Below, one piece after another: positions 45,081 to 54,789 of a DNA stretch of 64,000 bases. How positions within the stretch are numbered: position 1 is the stretch's first letter; every line of letters starts with the position of its first letter. The notes below the pieces were generated by a model that saw only the letters and a program-made list of their open reading frames with translations, made no database searches and was not told where the DNA came from. The translations under genes and the position numbers were made by a program. The DNA is from Acidobacteriota bacterium (GTDB lineage: Bacteria; Acidobacteriota; Terriglobia; Terriglobales; Acidobacteriaceae), in NCBI GenBank assembly GCA_003225555.1, contig QIAM01000018.1:1-64000 (forward strand), in the 5' to 3' direction.

Positions 45081-46661
45081 TTGTCACAGCCACCGGTCAC
45101 GACCGAACCTCCAGCCAATAACACCATCCGCACCTCCGACAACCAGCTTCTCTGCTGCAAGTCCATCGACAAGCTGATCACCGAATCCGAAGTCCCCGGC
45201 CAGCGCCTCCAGAAAACCCTCGGCCCGTGGTCACTGACAGCGTTAGGCATCGGCGCCGTAATCGGTTCCGGCATCTTCGTACTGACGGGCACCGCCGCCG
45301 CGGGAGAATATTTCCAGGCTCCGTCCATCCTTCACGCCCAGGTTCTCGACATCGTGGTGAACTTCCTCCGCGGCGGCAGCACCTCGCAGATTCTCATGCA
45401 TGGACGCCCACCCGCCGGCCCCTCCATCGCGATCTCATTCTTTCTGGTAGCCCTGGCCTGCAGCTTTGCCGGACTCTGCTACGCCGAACTGGCCTCGATG
45501 ATTCCCATCGCCGGCAGCGCCTATACGTACTCGTACGCCACACTAGGCGAAATTTTTGCCTGGATCATCGGCTGGGACCTCATCCTCGAATACGTCGTCA
45601 GCAATGTGGTAGTCGCCATCGGCTTCGCCGCCTACAGCAAGTCGCAGCTAGCCTCGTTCGGAATAAACTTGTCCGATCGATGGTCCACTCCTGTCTGGGA
45701 GTCAGGCCACTGGACGGGCTCTTACTTCAACTTCCCCGCCTTCCTTATCATTTTCATTCTGACCGTGCTGCTCGTGCGCGGCATTCGGGAATCTGCCGAA
45801 GCCAACAACGTCATGGTCGCCATCAAGATCGGCGCCATTCTCGTGTTCCTCGTAGTCGGCGGCGCGCTGGTGAATCCCAGCAACTGGAAGCCTTTTGCTC
45901 CCTCCGGCTTCGGCGGCATCGTTACCGGAGGCGCCATCGTCTTCTTCACCTACATCGGTTTCGATTCAGTTTCCACCGCGGCCGAGGAATCGCGCAATCC
46001 ACAACGCGACTTGCCCATAGGCATCATCGCTTCATTGATCGTCTGTACGATTCTCTACGTCGGCGTTTCCATCGTGTTACTCGGCATGATGAAGTACACC
46101 ACCTTCGTCTCCGGTCCCGCCGCCGCCGCACCCGTCGCGTATGCCCTGCAAGCACTCGGGGCCAGCCGCTGGGCGCGTTCCGTCATCGTAATCGGCGCGC
46201 TCACCGGCATGATCTCGTCACTGCTGGTGTTTCAATATGGCCAGGCACGAATCTGGTACGCCATGTCGCGCGACGGACTCTTCCCCAAGTTCTTCTCGAA
46301 AATCCACCCCAAGTTCAAGACCCCGCACTGGTCGACGTGGATCGCAGGATTCGCCGTCGGCGTCCCCGGAGGCATCTTCGCCATCAGCGACGCCGCCGAC
46401 CTCTCCAACATAGGAACGCTATTCGCCTTCGCGCTGGTCTCGCTCGGTGTGATCATCCTCCGTCGCACCCAGCCCGACCGCAAACGCATCTTCAAAGTGC
46501 CCCTGGTGCCTTGGTTCCCGCTGATCTCGATCATCCTCTGCGTCGGCCTCATGACCGGCCTGACCGTTATCACTTGGGTACGATTCCTTCTGTGGTTAAT
46601 GCTCGGCCTGCTGATTTATCTCTTCTACAGCCGCCACCGCAGCGAGTTCGCGAAGAGATAG
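45081..46661 (+). CDS. APC-family basic amino-acid/polyamine permease
   Basis: 526 residues starting at TTG 45081, with AGGAGA about eight bases upstream. Twelve to fourteen helices of the CAT/YfnA-type APC family: LGPWSLTALGIGAVIGSGIF, the extended loop with the amphipathic segment LHAQVLDIVVNFLRGG, FAGLCYAELASMIPIAGSAY, and FFTYIGFDSVSTAAEESRNP. Probably an importer or exchanger of cationic or neutral amino acids. It stands alone; the short gap before it holds family C and GCTAAGAGCCA micro-repeats. Confidence 0.92.
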   Translation: MSQPPVTTEPPANNTIRTSDNQLLCCKSIDKLITESEVPGQRLQKTLGPWSLTALGIGAVIGSGIFVLTGTAAAGEYFQAPSILHAQVLDIVVNFLRGGSTSQILMHGRPPAGPSIAISFFLVALACSFAGLCYAELASMIPIAGSAYTYSYATLGEIFAWIIGWDLILEYVVSNVVVAIGFAAYSKSQLASFGINLSDRWSTPVWESGHWTGSYFNFPAFLIIFILTVLLVRGIRESAEANNVMVAIKIGAILVFLVVGGALVNPSNWKPFAPSGFGGIVTGGAIVFFTYIGFDSVSTAAEESRNPQRDLPIGIIASLIVCTILYVGVSIVLLGMMKYTTFVSGPAAAAPVAYALQALGASRWARSVIVIGALTGMISSLLVFQYGQARIWYAMSRDGLFPKFFSKIHPKFKTPHWSTWIAGFAVGVPGGIFAISDAADLSNIGTLFAFALVSLGVIILRRTQPDRKRIFKVPLVPWFPLISIILCVGLMTGLTVITWVRFLLWLMLGLLIYLFYSRHRSEFAKR

Positions 46662-46689
46662 CTCTCAGCCCTTCAGCTTTCAGCCATCA

Positions 46690-46800
46690 GCCAAACCAAC
46701 CCTGTCATCCTGAGCGGAGCAGCCCGATGAGCAAAGCGAATCGGTCTGCGCAGTCGAAGGACCCCTACCCTCACACCTGCCGCCGAGCGCTCCGCCGTCC
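46690..46800. repeat. Dispersed acidobacterial repeat (CTGTCATCCTGAGCG type)
   Basis: CTGTCATCCTGAGCGGAGC and GCAGTCGAAGGACCCC flank a short middle in the gap between the permease and the peptidase remnant. This pair is a common dispersed repeat in acidobacterial genomes; part of it recurs in translated form in mnmG as [11 protein letters not shown]. Confidence 0.65.
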
Positions 46801-46876
46801 GCGGCTGTTGGTCCGCTGCAGCTTCCCTCAAAAACACATTGACGCTTTGCCATAAGTACGGCAAGATTCGCGCAGA

Positions 46877-48786
46877 ATGCTGTTTCGACTACGCGCCATT
46901 GTCTTCCTCCTATCGGCTTCTGCCGCCCTAGCCACCGCCGGCGAGAAACCCTGGATCGAAGTTCGCAGTCCGCACTTTCGCGTGCTTACGAATGGGGGTA
47001 CCAAAGATGCACGCCGCGTAGCTCACGAGTTTGAGCAGATGCGATACGTCTTCGCCACCCAGTTCCCAACCTTTCGGTTGGAATCGGGTGCCCCACTGCT
47101 GGTTCTCGCAGCCCGCGACGAACCCACCGAAAAGGTGCTGGAACCGGCATTGTGGAAGATCAAGGGAGCTAAGCCGGTTGGCGAATTTCATCACGGCTGG
47201 GAAAAGCAATACGTCGTGGTTCGGCTCGATACCTGGGGTCAAGGAGCTCATGAACTCGTCTATCACGAGTACACCCATTCCATCCTCCACCTGAATGCGC
47301 ATTGGCCTCCCGGTCTGGCTGGACGAGGGCATGGCTGAGTTTTACGCTTACACCCGGTTTCTGCAGCATGAAATCTACATCGGAGCTCCGACGGAACGAT
47401 ACCGCACTATCGTCAGCAAGTCCCTGATTCCGATCGAGACGCTCATCGCCGTCGACCACCGCTCTCCTTACTACCACGACGAAGACAAGATTCAGATGTT
47501 CTACGCTGAGTCATGGGGCCTGGTTCACTTCATGAGCTTTGGGCCCAACATGGAAGGCGGCAAGCGGCTCAATGAGTTCTTCAAACTAGTGCAGCAGGGT
47601 ACGGAGCAGAAAAAAGCTTTTCAGCAGATCTTTGGCGACTTCAAGTCAATGGACAACGCGTTAGACGCCCACCTCAGGCAACTTGCGCTCAAAAGCGGTG
47701 TGCTCTCAAATCCGCCCCAGATTAATGACAAGAGCTTCGATAGCCGCACTTTGAGTAAGGCTGAGACCGAGGCAGAGCTGGGAAGCTTCCATCTTTGGAA
47801 CCATAATCTTCCCGGTGCTCGCTCCCTCATTGAACAGGCGCTGAAGGACGATCCCGCGTTGGGCCTTGCCCACGAAACGATGGGCTTTCTTCACTTTGCC
47901 GACGGTAAGGACGCAGAGGCCTCCAGCGAGTTCTCCCGGGCGTTTGAACTCGACGGCAACCTTTACCTTTCCTTGTTTGCCAGGACGATGTTGGCGCCAG
48001 TGGCAAACTCGGCTGTGGCCTCAGATCAAGCCAGCCTTCACGAAAGTCTTAGCAAAATACTGAAATTGGATCCTCAATTCGCTCCCGCTTACATTGAGCT
48101 GGCTCGGCTCGACATGCGGCAGAATGATCTAATTGCGGCGCTCGCAGTTTCACGCAAGGCCGAACAACTGGAACCTTCCCGGGCCGGTTATCACCTGATG
48201 AGTGGTGAGATTCTGCGACGCATGGGAAGAGTGCCGAGGCCGCCAGCTTCGCCAAATTCGTCGCCGACCGCTGGCCCGGCGCGGACCATGACGAGGCCGT
48301 TGAACTTTGGAACAGCATCCCCAACAATTTGCGGTCGACCCCCGATTCAATTTCGGAGATGATTCCCAAAGACACTAAGACCGTCGCCGGCACTGTAAGA
48401 TCCGTTACTTGCGGAAACGATCAGGAATGGAGTTTAGTCATTACCCACGATGGCCAGCCGCTTACTTTTCATCGCAAGGGACCTTTCGAGGCAGGATTTT
48501 CCGAGTCTGGTATGGCAGCGACCATTTCAGCTTGTGCCATCACCTGGAAGGAATTCGGGCGGTAGTGCGCTACCGGCCTGCTGCAGACGCGACTTATGCC
48601 GGGGAAGTTGCTGAAATTGAGCTCCGAGATACACTTCCCGAGGCTCCAGGCAAGCAAGTCGCAACCCCATCCAACCTGCGGAGGCGACGAGACAATAGGC
48701 GCTATTGTCCAGGAAGCCAAACCTGTCCTTGCCTTCAGGTATTCCGCGCAGCTTCCTCCTCCTCCCTCGCAAATCCCTGCCAGTGA
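46877..48786 (+). pseudogene. Gluzincin-type (DUF1570-like) peptidase with TPR region, three frameshifts
   Basis: A signal peptide (MLFRLRAIVFLLSASAALAT) leads to a secreted domain, then the zinc motif VYHEYTHSILHLN. Just after it, an extra C in TTGGCCTCCC (about 47306-47311) moves the second half, LPVWLDEGMAEFYAYTRF (the third zinc ligand), into another frame. A TPR-like region follows (SLIEQALKDDPALGLAHETM). Near 48235 the frame moves again to EAASFAKFVADRWPGADHDE, and near 48500 once more to WYGSDHFSLCHHLEGIRAVV and AGEVAEIELRD. Joined, these give one coherent protein of about 620 residues. As written, no active peptidase is made. Confidence 0.85.
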
Positions 48787-48803
48787 ATCTACAATCAAAC
48801 CTT

Positions 48804-49817
48804 GTGAACGCCACCGACCACCCGCCGAACGCCTTCATTCGCACCCTCCCCAAGGCCGAGTTGCACCTGCACCTCGAGGGCGCCATCGAGCTCGCCACGC
48901 TGCAAGAACTCCGCGAGCGTCACGGCGACCACGCCACCGCCGCAGAAGCCGAACAACTCTACCTCTATCAGGATTTCCCAGGCTTCCTGCTCGCCTTCAA
49001 GAACATCACCGAGCACCTGCGCACCCCGGAAGACTATGAACTCATCACGTACCGCTTGATGGAGCGCCTCAAAGAAGAGAGCATCCTCCACGCCGAGGTC
49101 TACATTTCCGTTGGCGTCTGCCTGTGGCGCAAACAGGATTTCGCCCCCATCTTCGAAGGCCTCGATCGCGGACGCGCCCGCGGCGCCCGCGACTTCGGCA
49201 TCTCACTGCTCTGGATCTTCGACGCCGTCCGGCAGTTTGGCGTCGAGGAAGCGCAAAAAGTCTTCGAACTGGCCGTGCGTTACCGGGACCGCAGCGTCGT
49301 TGGAGTGGGCATCGGCGGCGACGAATTGAAAGCTCCGCCCGAGCTTTTCCGCAGCGTGTATGGATACGCCGAGGACAATGGCCTGCGCCTAACCGCGCAC
49401 GCCGGAGAGACCGGCCCGGCAGAATCGATTTGGGGCGCGCTCAACCTGCGGGCCGAGCGCATCGGACACGGCGTCACCGCAGCCCAGGATCCCGACCTGA
49501 TCGAAGAACTAGCCTACCGCCAGATCCCGGTCGAACTTTGCCTGACCAGCAACCTTCGCACCGGAGTCTGCAAAGCCATCGCCGAGCATCCTGCGAAAAG
49601 CTACTTCGATCAGGGCATCATGATCACCCTCAACACCGACGACCCGGCGATGTTCGGAACAAGTCTCTCCCGCGAATACCAGCTGGCTCAGGACACCTTC
49701 GCATTCACCGACGAGCACCTGCGCGAGCTGGCAAGAAACTCATTCGAAGCAAGTTTCCTGCCCGCCGAAAAGAAACTGGAATTCCTAAATCTGTTCGACG
49801 CCGCAGCAGCAAGATAA
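48804..49817 (+). CDS. add: Adenosine deaminase family protein
   Basis: 337 residues from GTG 48804; another GTG at 48783 is possible. Zinc amidohydrolase motifs: LPKAELHLHLEGAIELATL, TAHAGETGPAESIWGAL, AERIGHGVTA, and MITLNTDDPAMFGTSLS with the two aspartates. It deaminates adenosine or a close analogue such as 6-aminodeoxyfutalosine; the sequence alone does not separate these. The N-terminus overlaps the decayed end of the peptidase pseudogene. Confidence 0.9.
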   Translation: MNATDHPPNAFIRTLPKAELHLHLEGAIELATLQELRERHGDHATAAEAEQLYLYQDFPGFLLAFKNITEHLRTPEDYELITYRLMERLKEESILHAEVYISVGVCLWRKQDFAPIFEGLDRGRARGARDFGISLLWIFDAVRQFGVEEAQKVFELAVRYRDRSVVGVGIGGDELKAPPELFRSVYGYAEDNGLRLTAHAGETGPAESIWGALNLRAERIGHGVTAAQDPDLIEELAYRQIPVELCLTSNLRTGVCKAIAEHPAKSYFDQGIMITLNTDDPAMFGTSLSREYQLAQDTFAFTDEHLRELARNSFEASFLPAEKKLEFLNLFDAAAAR

Positions 49818-49912
49818 TCCCGGCGATGATGGCCTGGCGATGATGGCCTTGACAAACCGTGCCTGACAAGTGACCCTTCCTGCGATTCGATTTGGTCTCA
49901 TAGGTGAGTGCC

Positions 49913-50100
49913 ATGAAGACTCTAAAGATTACCCTGGTAGCTACCGTCGCCACCACGCTGGCTTGGTGGCTGGGCATCGCCCATTAAGATGTGGCCCGCA
50001 CATCCTTATCGGGCGAACTTCCTGAATTGCCTTGGTCTGCTGCCTGGTGCTGCAGGTCGCCTGGCCTGATTCCAAGAAGGCGTGTTCCGACCAGTCCTGA
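49913..50100 (+). pseudogene. Small two-helix membrane protein, frameshifted twice
   Basis: ATG 49913 with AGGTGA upstream gives MKTLKITLVATVATTLAWWL then GIAH and a stop at 49985. Skipping T 49985 gives KMWPAHPYRANFL; skipping A 50025 gives IALVCCLVLQVAWPDSKKA to TGA 50098. The three parts join into a coherent 62-residue protein with two membrane helices. Two one-base insertions explain the breaks. As written, only a 24-residue peptide with one hydrophobic stretch would be made. Confidence 0.6.
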
Positions 50101-50202
50101 GGGGACCGCCGATCATAGGCTGGGAAACGACTTCGTTTTAAGATCGTCATCTGAAAACCGGAGTGACACATGTAGCTTTAGCTGAGAACTGAGAATTGAT
50201 TC

Positions 50203-50787
50203 ATGCCCATACGCCCCATCCTTCAACTCGGCGACCTGCGCCTACGCGAAGTAGCAATCTCAGTCGACGACCCCAACATGCCAGAAATTCGCTCCCTGAT
50301 CCGGGACCTCGCCGACACCCTAGCCCACTGGCGCGCCACCACCGGGTACGGCCGCGGCATCGCCGCCCCGCAACTCGGCGTATCTCAGCGCGTGATCTTC
50401 TTGAAGTTACCCGAAGCCGAGCCCTGGCCCCTAATCAACCCCGAAATCATCCAACGCAGCGAGGAGAAAATCATCGTCTGGGATGCCTGCCTCAGCTTCC
50501 TATCGATCTTCATGCAAGTCGAACGTCATCGCGAAATCACAGTCCGCTACCAGAACCTGCAAGGGGAAAATTTGGAGTTTAGCGCCGGCGACGACCGCAA
50601 CCTTTCCGAACTCCTGCAACACGAAATCGATCACCTCGACGGCATCCTCGCCGTCGACCGCATCGTAGATATGAAAACGCTCTGCACCCGCGAAGAATTC
50701 GAAAAGCGTTACCGCGACTCAAGCCCGTACGCCGTCTCATCGCCAGCTACAATCAAAGCCACGTTTGGACAACCAAGAACCACGTAG
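50203..50787 (+). CDS. def: Peptide deformylase
   Basis: 194 residues. Removes the formyl group from nascent proteins. Motif 1 GRGIAAPQLGV, motif 2 WDACLSF (cysteine ligand; the usual EGCLS is altered to DACLS), motif 3 LQHEIDHLDGIL with the two histidine ligands and catalytic glutamate. The changed motif 2 places it among type III-like or divergent deformylases, so it may be a second copy rather than the housekeeping one. The stop lies within a family C repeat. Confidence 0.88.
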   Translation: MPIRPILQLGDLRLREVAISVDDPNMPEIRSLIRDLADTLAHWRATTGYGRGIAAPQLGVSQRVIFLKLPEAEPWPLINPEIIQRSEEKIIVWDACLSFLSIFMQVERHREITVRYQNLQGENLEFSAGDDRNLSELLQHEIDHLDGILAVDRIVDMKTLCTREEFEKRYRDSSPYAVSSPATIKATFGQPRTT

Positions 50788-50829
50788 CGACAGCCGCCTC
50801 GGCTGTCAGCCGAGCGAAGCGAGGCTCGC
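50781..50829. repeat. Repeat family C copy
   Basis: GACAGCCGCCTCGGCTGTC followed by GCCGAGCGAAGCGAGGC. The first bases supply the stop codon and last residues of the deformylase gene. Confidence 0.85.
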
Positions 50830-50835
50830 CCAGCA

Positions 50836-51261
50836 ATGTCTACTGCAACGCACAAAGACAATCATCCACAACCAAACCGCCACCAGCTCAAATTCCGCTG
50901 GCTCTCGGGCGCTTATGCCATCGTGCGGCTGCCTTCCGACGTTGCCATCCCCGACTGGGCACCAAAAGGCGACTTCATCTCCATCACCCGCACCTCCGAC
51001 GAACTGTCGATCGTCTGCCCAGCCGAAAACCTTCCCGCGAATGTGCACTCCCCTCACCACTGGATCTGCCTTAAGCTCGAAGGCCCCTTCCCCTTCTCGC
51101 AGACCGGAGTCCTGCTCTCCTTCATCGAGCCGCTGTCGAATAATTCTGTCTCCATCTTCGCCATTTCCTCCTACGACGCCGACTACGTTCTCGTGCAAGA
51201 GGAGTTCGCGGGACTAGCCCTGGACGCCTTGCGTACTGCTGGGCACGAATTATTGTCTTGA
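50836..51261 (+). CDS. ACT-domain protein
   Basis: 141 residues: FRWLSGAYAIVRLPSDVAIP, SITRTSDELSIVCPAENLP, then WICLKLEGPFPFSQTGVLLS and SVSIFAISSYDADYVLVQEE. Two tandem ACT-like folds of the COG3603 type; such domains bind amino acids and regulate partner enzymes. No partner is obvious nearby. It follows def by about 50 bases, separated by a repeat. Confidence 0.85.
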   Translation: MSTATHKDNHPQPNRHQLKFRWLSGAYAIVRLPSDVAIPDWAPKGDFISITRTSDELSIVCPAENLPANVHSPHHWICLKLEGPFPFSQTGVLLSFIEPLSNNSVSIFAISSYDADYVLVQEEFAGLALDALRTAGHELLS

Positions 51262-51271
51262 TGTTTGTTGT

Positions 51272-51323
51272 CGGCTAACCCTCGCTGTGCTCGGGTGGAC
51301 CGCCGAGGCGGCTGTCCCGACGT
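51272..51323 (-). repeat. Repeat family C copy, reverse orientation
   Basis: GACCGCCGAGGCGGCTGTCC preceded by a CTCGCTGTGCTCGGGT stretch; the complement of the family C plan. Confidence 0.7.
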
Positions 51324-51432
51324 GGGTTCCTCGGCCTTGAATCGGACCCGTTTGATCTTCGAATATGACCGCACACTGTTGCATCGCATGCACTCGCCCC
51401 GCGTCTATGCTGTAATAGAAGTAAATCAGCTC

Positions 51433-52461
51433 ATGCCGTCAGTAATCACAAACCTGCGCCGCCGCGCCAAAGCCCTGCACCGCAACCTGCGGGGAGCCTC
51501 GATGGCTGCTCGCGCCCTCGCTTCGACGGACCATCCGCTGCTGGCGCACATCATCCCAATACGCCGCTGTAACCTGGCGTGCACTTACTGCAATGAGTTC
51601 GACGATTTTTCGAATCCCGTTCCCACCGAAGAAATGTTCCGCCGCATCGACAAACTGGGCGCGCTGGGAACGTCGGTCGTGACGATTTCCGGCGGCGAGC
51701 CGTTGCTGTATCCCGAACTCGACGACGTAATCCGTCGCATCCGCTTGAACGGCATGATCGCGGGCCTGATCACCAACGGCTACCTACTGGTCGCCGAACG
51801 GATTCAGCGCCTCAACCGCGCCGGACTCGAGTGGCTGCAGATCTCCATCGACAACGTCAATCCCGACGACGTCTCAAAGAAAAGTCTCAAGGTTCTCGAT
51901 CGCAAGCTCGAACTGCTTGCCGAACACGCCGACTTCCATGTGAACATCAACTCCGTGGTGGGCAGCGGCATTCGTTATCCGCAGGACGCGCTCACCATCG
52001 GCAAGCGTGCCGTCGCACTCGGATTCAGTTCGACCATTGGGATTATTCACGACGGCAGCGGTCAACTGCAGCCGTTGGGCGAAGAAGAGCGCCGTATCTA
52101 CCACGAAATGAAATCGATGGAGAAGCGCAGCTTCACCCGCATCAACGCCTTCCAGGACAATATTGCGCAAGCCAAGCCTAACGACTGGCGGTGCCGCGCC
52201 GGCGCACGCTATCTCTACATCTGCGAGGACGGCCTTGTCCACTACTGCTCGCAACAGCGCGGCTATCCCGGTATTCCGTTGGCAGATTACACTGGCGACC
52301 ACATCCGCCGCGAATTTCTTACCGAAAAAGGCTGCGCGCCGCACTGCACTGTCTCCTGCGTGCATCAGGTCTCGATCTTTGACGCCTGGCGCGCCCCGCA
52401 ACACCCCATGGAAGCCGCCCCGACCGCGACTCCCGCTAGCGAACTGGTACAGATCGAGTAG
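51433..52461 (+). CDS. Radical SAM protein
   Basis: 342 residues. The [4Fe-4S] motif CNLACTYC is at C46, C50 and C53 ([17 protein letters not shown]), followed by the SAM-binding [16 protein letters not shown] and [10 protein letters not shown]. The C-terminal region has further cysteines ([29 protein letters not shown]) that may hold an auxiliary cluster, as in SPASM-type enzymes. The reaction is unknown. The ATG at 51433 begins the conserved part; a longer frame reaches back to 51265. Confidence 0.88.
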   Translation: MPSVITNLRRRAKALHRNLRGASMAARALASTDHPLLAHIIPIRRCNLACTYCNEFDDFSNPVPTEEMFRRIDKLGALGTSVVTISGGEPLLYPELDDVIRRIRLNGMIAGLITNGYLLVAERIQRLNRAGLEWLQISIDNVNPDDVSKKSLKVLDRKLELLAEHADFHVNINSVVGSGIRYPQDALTIGKRAVALGFSSTIGIIHDGSGQLQPLGEEERRIYHEMKSMEKRSFTRINAFQDNIAQAKPNDWRCRAGARYLYICEDGLVHYCSQQRGYPGIPLADYTGDHIRREFLTEKGCAPHCTVSCVHQVSIFDAWRAPQHPMEAAPTATPASELVQIE

Positions 52462-52820
52462 GCGCATTCGACAATTACCGCGCCGTGATCCACTTACGGG
52501 ATGGGTCGCCCTCTGAGCCGTTCCGTCGCGGGGTTTGCGTTCGAAGCTTCGCCGTCTCTTCGGGCGGGGAGGGGGGGCTGGGGCAATATTAGCTATTAGC
52601 TAACTTTCGTATTATTAGGGGCGATTCTAGGCCCTCGGATTTTCGCATGGGGTTTGGGGCTAGCCCCAGCCTACGGAACGCAGCAGAAGGCAGCCGTATG
52701 CGTTGCAGTGAGCGTCCCTAGTCGGTCAGACCGTCAATTCACGACTGGCTCCGAAAGCGAAGGGTGTGTTTTCAATAGCTTACAGATAAATCATTGAAAA
52801 CAAAGAGGTGGAAATAGCGA
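52462..52820. other. Intergenic region after the radical SAM gene
   Basis: About 360 bases with no supported gene between convergent genes. It is G-rich near 52562-52585, contains an AT-rich TTAGCTATTAGCTAAC stretch near 52590-52605 and the palindrome GGGGCTAGCCCC near 52656-52667. A weak terminator could be formed by the last, but no T tract follows. Confidence 0.5.
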
Positions 52821-53342
52821 TTACTTCTTGCCCTGTGCCGTCGGCGGCAGCATCCCATTCAGCCGCAGATACATCGCCGCCGAACTGTAGTGGTCGGCCC
52901 AGTCATTGGTCAGCGCGATAAGCGCGAAAGCGCGGGGACCCTTGCGGCCACCGAACAACTCCACTTCATCGCCCAGCTTCGAGTCATCGACTTTGCTCAG
53001 TGCGGTGGCGCAGAAATCAAAGCTCGCCTTGAGTGCAGCCACCAGCTTCTCCTTGCCATCGGATTCCTTCAGAGCGGCCGCCTTAGGTTCAGGCACATCT
53101 CCAATTTTCGAGCAGAGATGGTTATTGGCTTCGATCATGTGCAGTACGAGGTGACCAAACGTCATCTGCTGCTCGGTTGGCTTGTAGCTGAACTTCTCTG
53201 ACGGCATTCCTTCCACAGCGGCGACCAGGTTTTTCTGCTGGCGGGGAAGAATTTCCTTCACTACCGACGTGACGGGATTCTTGTCCTGCGCGAGAGCCAG
53301 GGTCGTCGCGAGTAATATGCACAAATCAATGGCAAGTTTCAT
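52821..53342 (-). CDS. Exported DinB-family protein
   Basis: 173 residues. Signal peptide MKLAIDLCILLATTLALAQ, then a four-helix DinB/YfiT fold with MTFGHLVLHMIEANNHLC and ALIALTNDWADHYSSAAMYL, whose histidines are the expected metal ligands. DinB-fold proteins are often metal-dependent thiol transferases; this exported version has no assigned substrate. Confidence 0.88.
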   Translation of the reverse strand: MKLAIDLCILLATTLALAQDKNPVTSVVKEILPRQQKNLVAAVEGMPSEKFSYKPTEQQMTFGHLVLHMIEANNHLCSKIGDVPEPKAAALKESDGKEKLVAALKASFDFCATALSKVDDSKLGDEVELFGGRKGPRAFALIALTNDWADHYSSAAMYLRLNGMLPPTAQGKK

Positions 53343-53428
53343 AGAAGCCTCCCGGAAACGTAATCATACCCCTTCCCACCTTGAAACCCACACGGTCTGT
53401 TAAGCTGTCTGCTTCAATCACAACAATC

Positions 53429-54784
53429 ATGAGAACCATTGACCGCGGTCGCCTGCAGTCCCTGATGCAACGCGAGCAGAAGAAGTTTGTCGACGAGCGC
53501 CCCAAGTCGAAGGCGCTGTTTGAGCGTGCGCGCAAATCGCTGCTGGCCGGTGTGCCCATGAACTGGATGGTGAAATGGGCGGGGGCCTTCCCGCCATTTG
53601 TGCGCGAGGCGCAGGGTGCGCACTTCTTCGATGTCGACGGCCACCGCTACACTGACTTCTGCCTCGGCGACACCGGCGCGATGACTGGCCATTCACCTTT
53701 TGCCACGGTTAAGGCGGTGGAGGAGCAGTCCCGCCGCGGTATTACGCTGATGCTTCCAGGAGAAGATTCCATCTTCGTCGCCGAGGAATTGCAGCAGCGC
53801 TTCCACTTGCCATACTGGCAGTTTGCCCTGACGGCGACGGATGCAAACCGCTTTTCAATACGGCTCGCCCGGCAAATTACCGCCCGCCCCAAGATCCTGG
53901 TTTTCAACTGGTGCTATCACGGCACGGTCGACGAGAGCTTCATCACGCTGCAGGCGGATGGCACAGCCCGCGCCCGTCGCGGCAACGTGGGCCCGCCGGT
54001 GGATCCATCCGTCACAACCAAGGTAGTCGAGTTCAATGACATTGCAGCTCTCGAACGCGCGCTTGCACCCGGAGACGTTGCCTGCGTCCTGGCCGAGCCC
54101 GCCATGACGAACGTCGGCATCGTTCACCCCCAGCCCGGATACCACAAAGCCCTCCGCCAGTTGACGCGCAAGCACGGCACGCTGCTGATTATCGACGAGA
54201 CGCACACCATCTGCGCCGGCCCCGGCGGTTTCACCCGCGAAGAAAATCTTGAGCCAGACATGCTGGTCTTCGGCAAGGCGATCGGTGCCGGCATTCCCGG
54301 CGCAGCTTACGGCTTTTCGCAGGAGGTCGCCGACCGCATCGTTGCCGCCCAGAGTCTGGAAGACTGTGACGTGGGCGGCATTGGAGGCACCCTTGCGGGC
54401 AACGCGCTTTCACTCGCCGCGATGCGCACTACGTTGACCAAGGTTCTCACCAAAGAGGCCTTCGACCGCATGATTCCGATGGCCGAGCGCTGGACGCAAG
54501 GTGTGGCGGCAGCGATTACTGAATTCCAGTTGCCCTGGTATGTGACGCGTCTCGGTTGCCGCGCGGAATATCTCTTCGGCGCAAACCCACCAACGAATGG
54601 CACCGAGGCTCATGACGCGATGGACTTCGAGTTCGAACGCTTCATGCACCTCTATGCCATGAATCGGGGAATCCTGCTTACTCCGTTCCATAACATGGCG
54701 TTGATGTGTCCCCAGACCGAAGCGGAAGATGTGGACCGCCACACCAACATCTTTCGCGAGGCAGTGAAGGAACTGGTCGAGTGA
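53429..54784 (+). CDS. Class III PLP aminotransferase (glutamate-1-semialdehyde aminomutase-like)
   Basis: 451 residues from MRTIDRGRLQSL. PLP fold type I: DVDGHRYTDFCLGDTGAMTG, TATDANRFSIRLARQITARP, the pyridine-contacting aspartate in LLIIDETHT, and the Schiff-base lysine in LVFGKAIGAGIPGAAYG. Overall like HemL, but the substrate loops differ (WCYHGTVDESF), so a transaminase acting on another amino acid is more likely than tetrapyrrole synthesis. No biosynthetic partners are nearby. Confidence 0.88.
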   Translation: MRTIDRGRLQSLMQREQKKFVDERPKSKALFERARKSLLAGVPMNWMVKWAGAFPPFVREAQGAHFFDVDGHRYTDFCLGDTGAMTGHSPFATVKAVEEQSRRGITLMLPGEDSIFVAEELQQRFHLPYWQFALTATDANRFSIRLARQITARPKILVFNWCYHGTVDESFITLQADGTARARRGNVGPPVDPSVTTKVVEFNDIAALERALAPGDVACVLAEPAMTNVGIVHPQPGYHKALRQLTRKHGTLLIIDETHTICAGPGGFTREENLEPDMLVFGKAIGAGIPGAAYGFSQEVADRIVAAQSLEDCDVGGIGGTLAGNALSLAAMRTTLTKVLTKEAFDRMIPMAERWTQGVAAAITEFQLPWYVTRLGCRAEYLFGANPPTNGTEAHDAMDFEFERFMHLYAMNRGILLTPFHNMALMCPQTEAEDVDRHTNIFREAVKELVE

Positions 54785-54789
54785 TGTGA

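Noticed and set aside
45227..46855. Plus-strand open frame of 542 codons overlapping the permease
   Set aside because: Highly Arg/His-rich translation typical of a shifted frame in GC-rich DNA; the overlapping frame encodes an intact APC permease.
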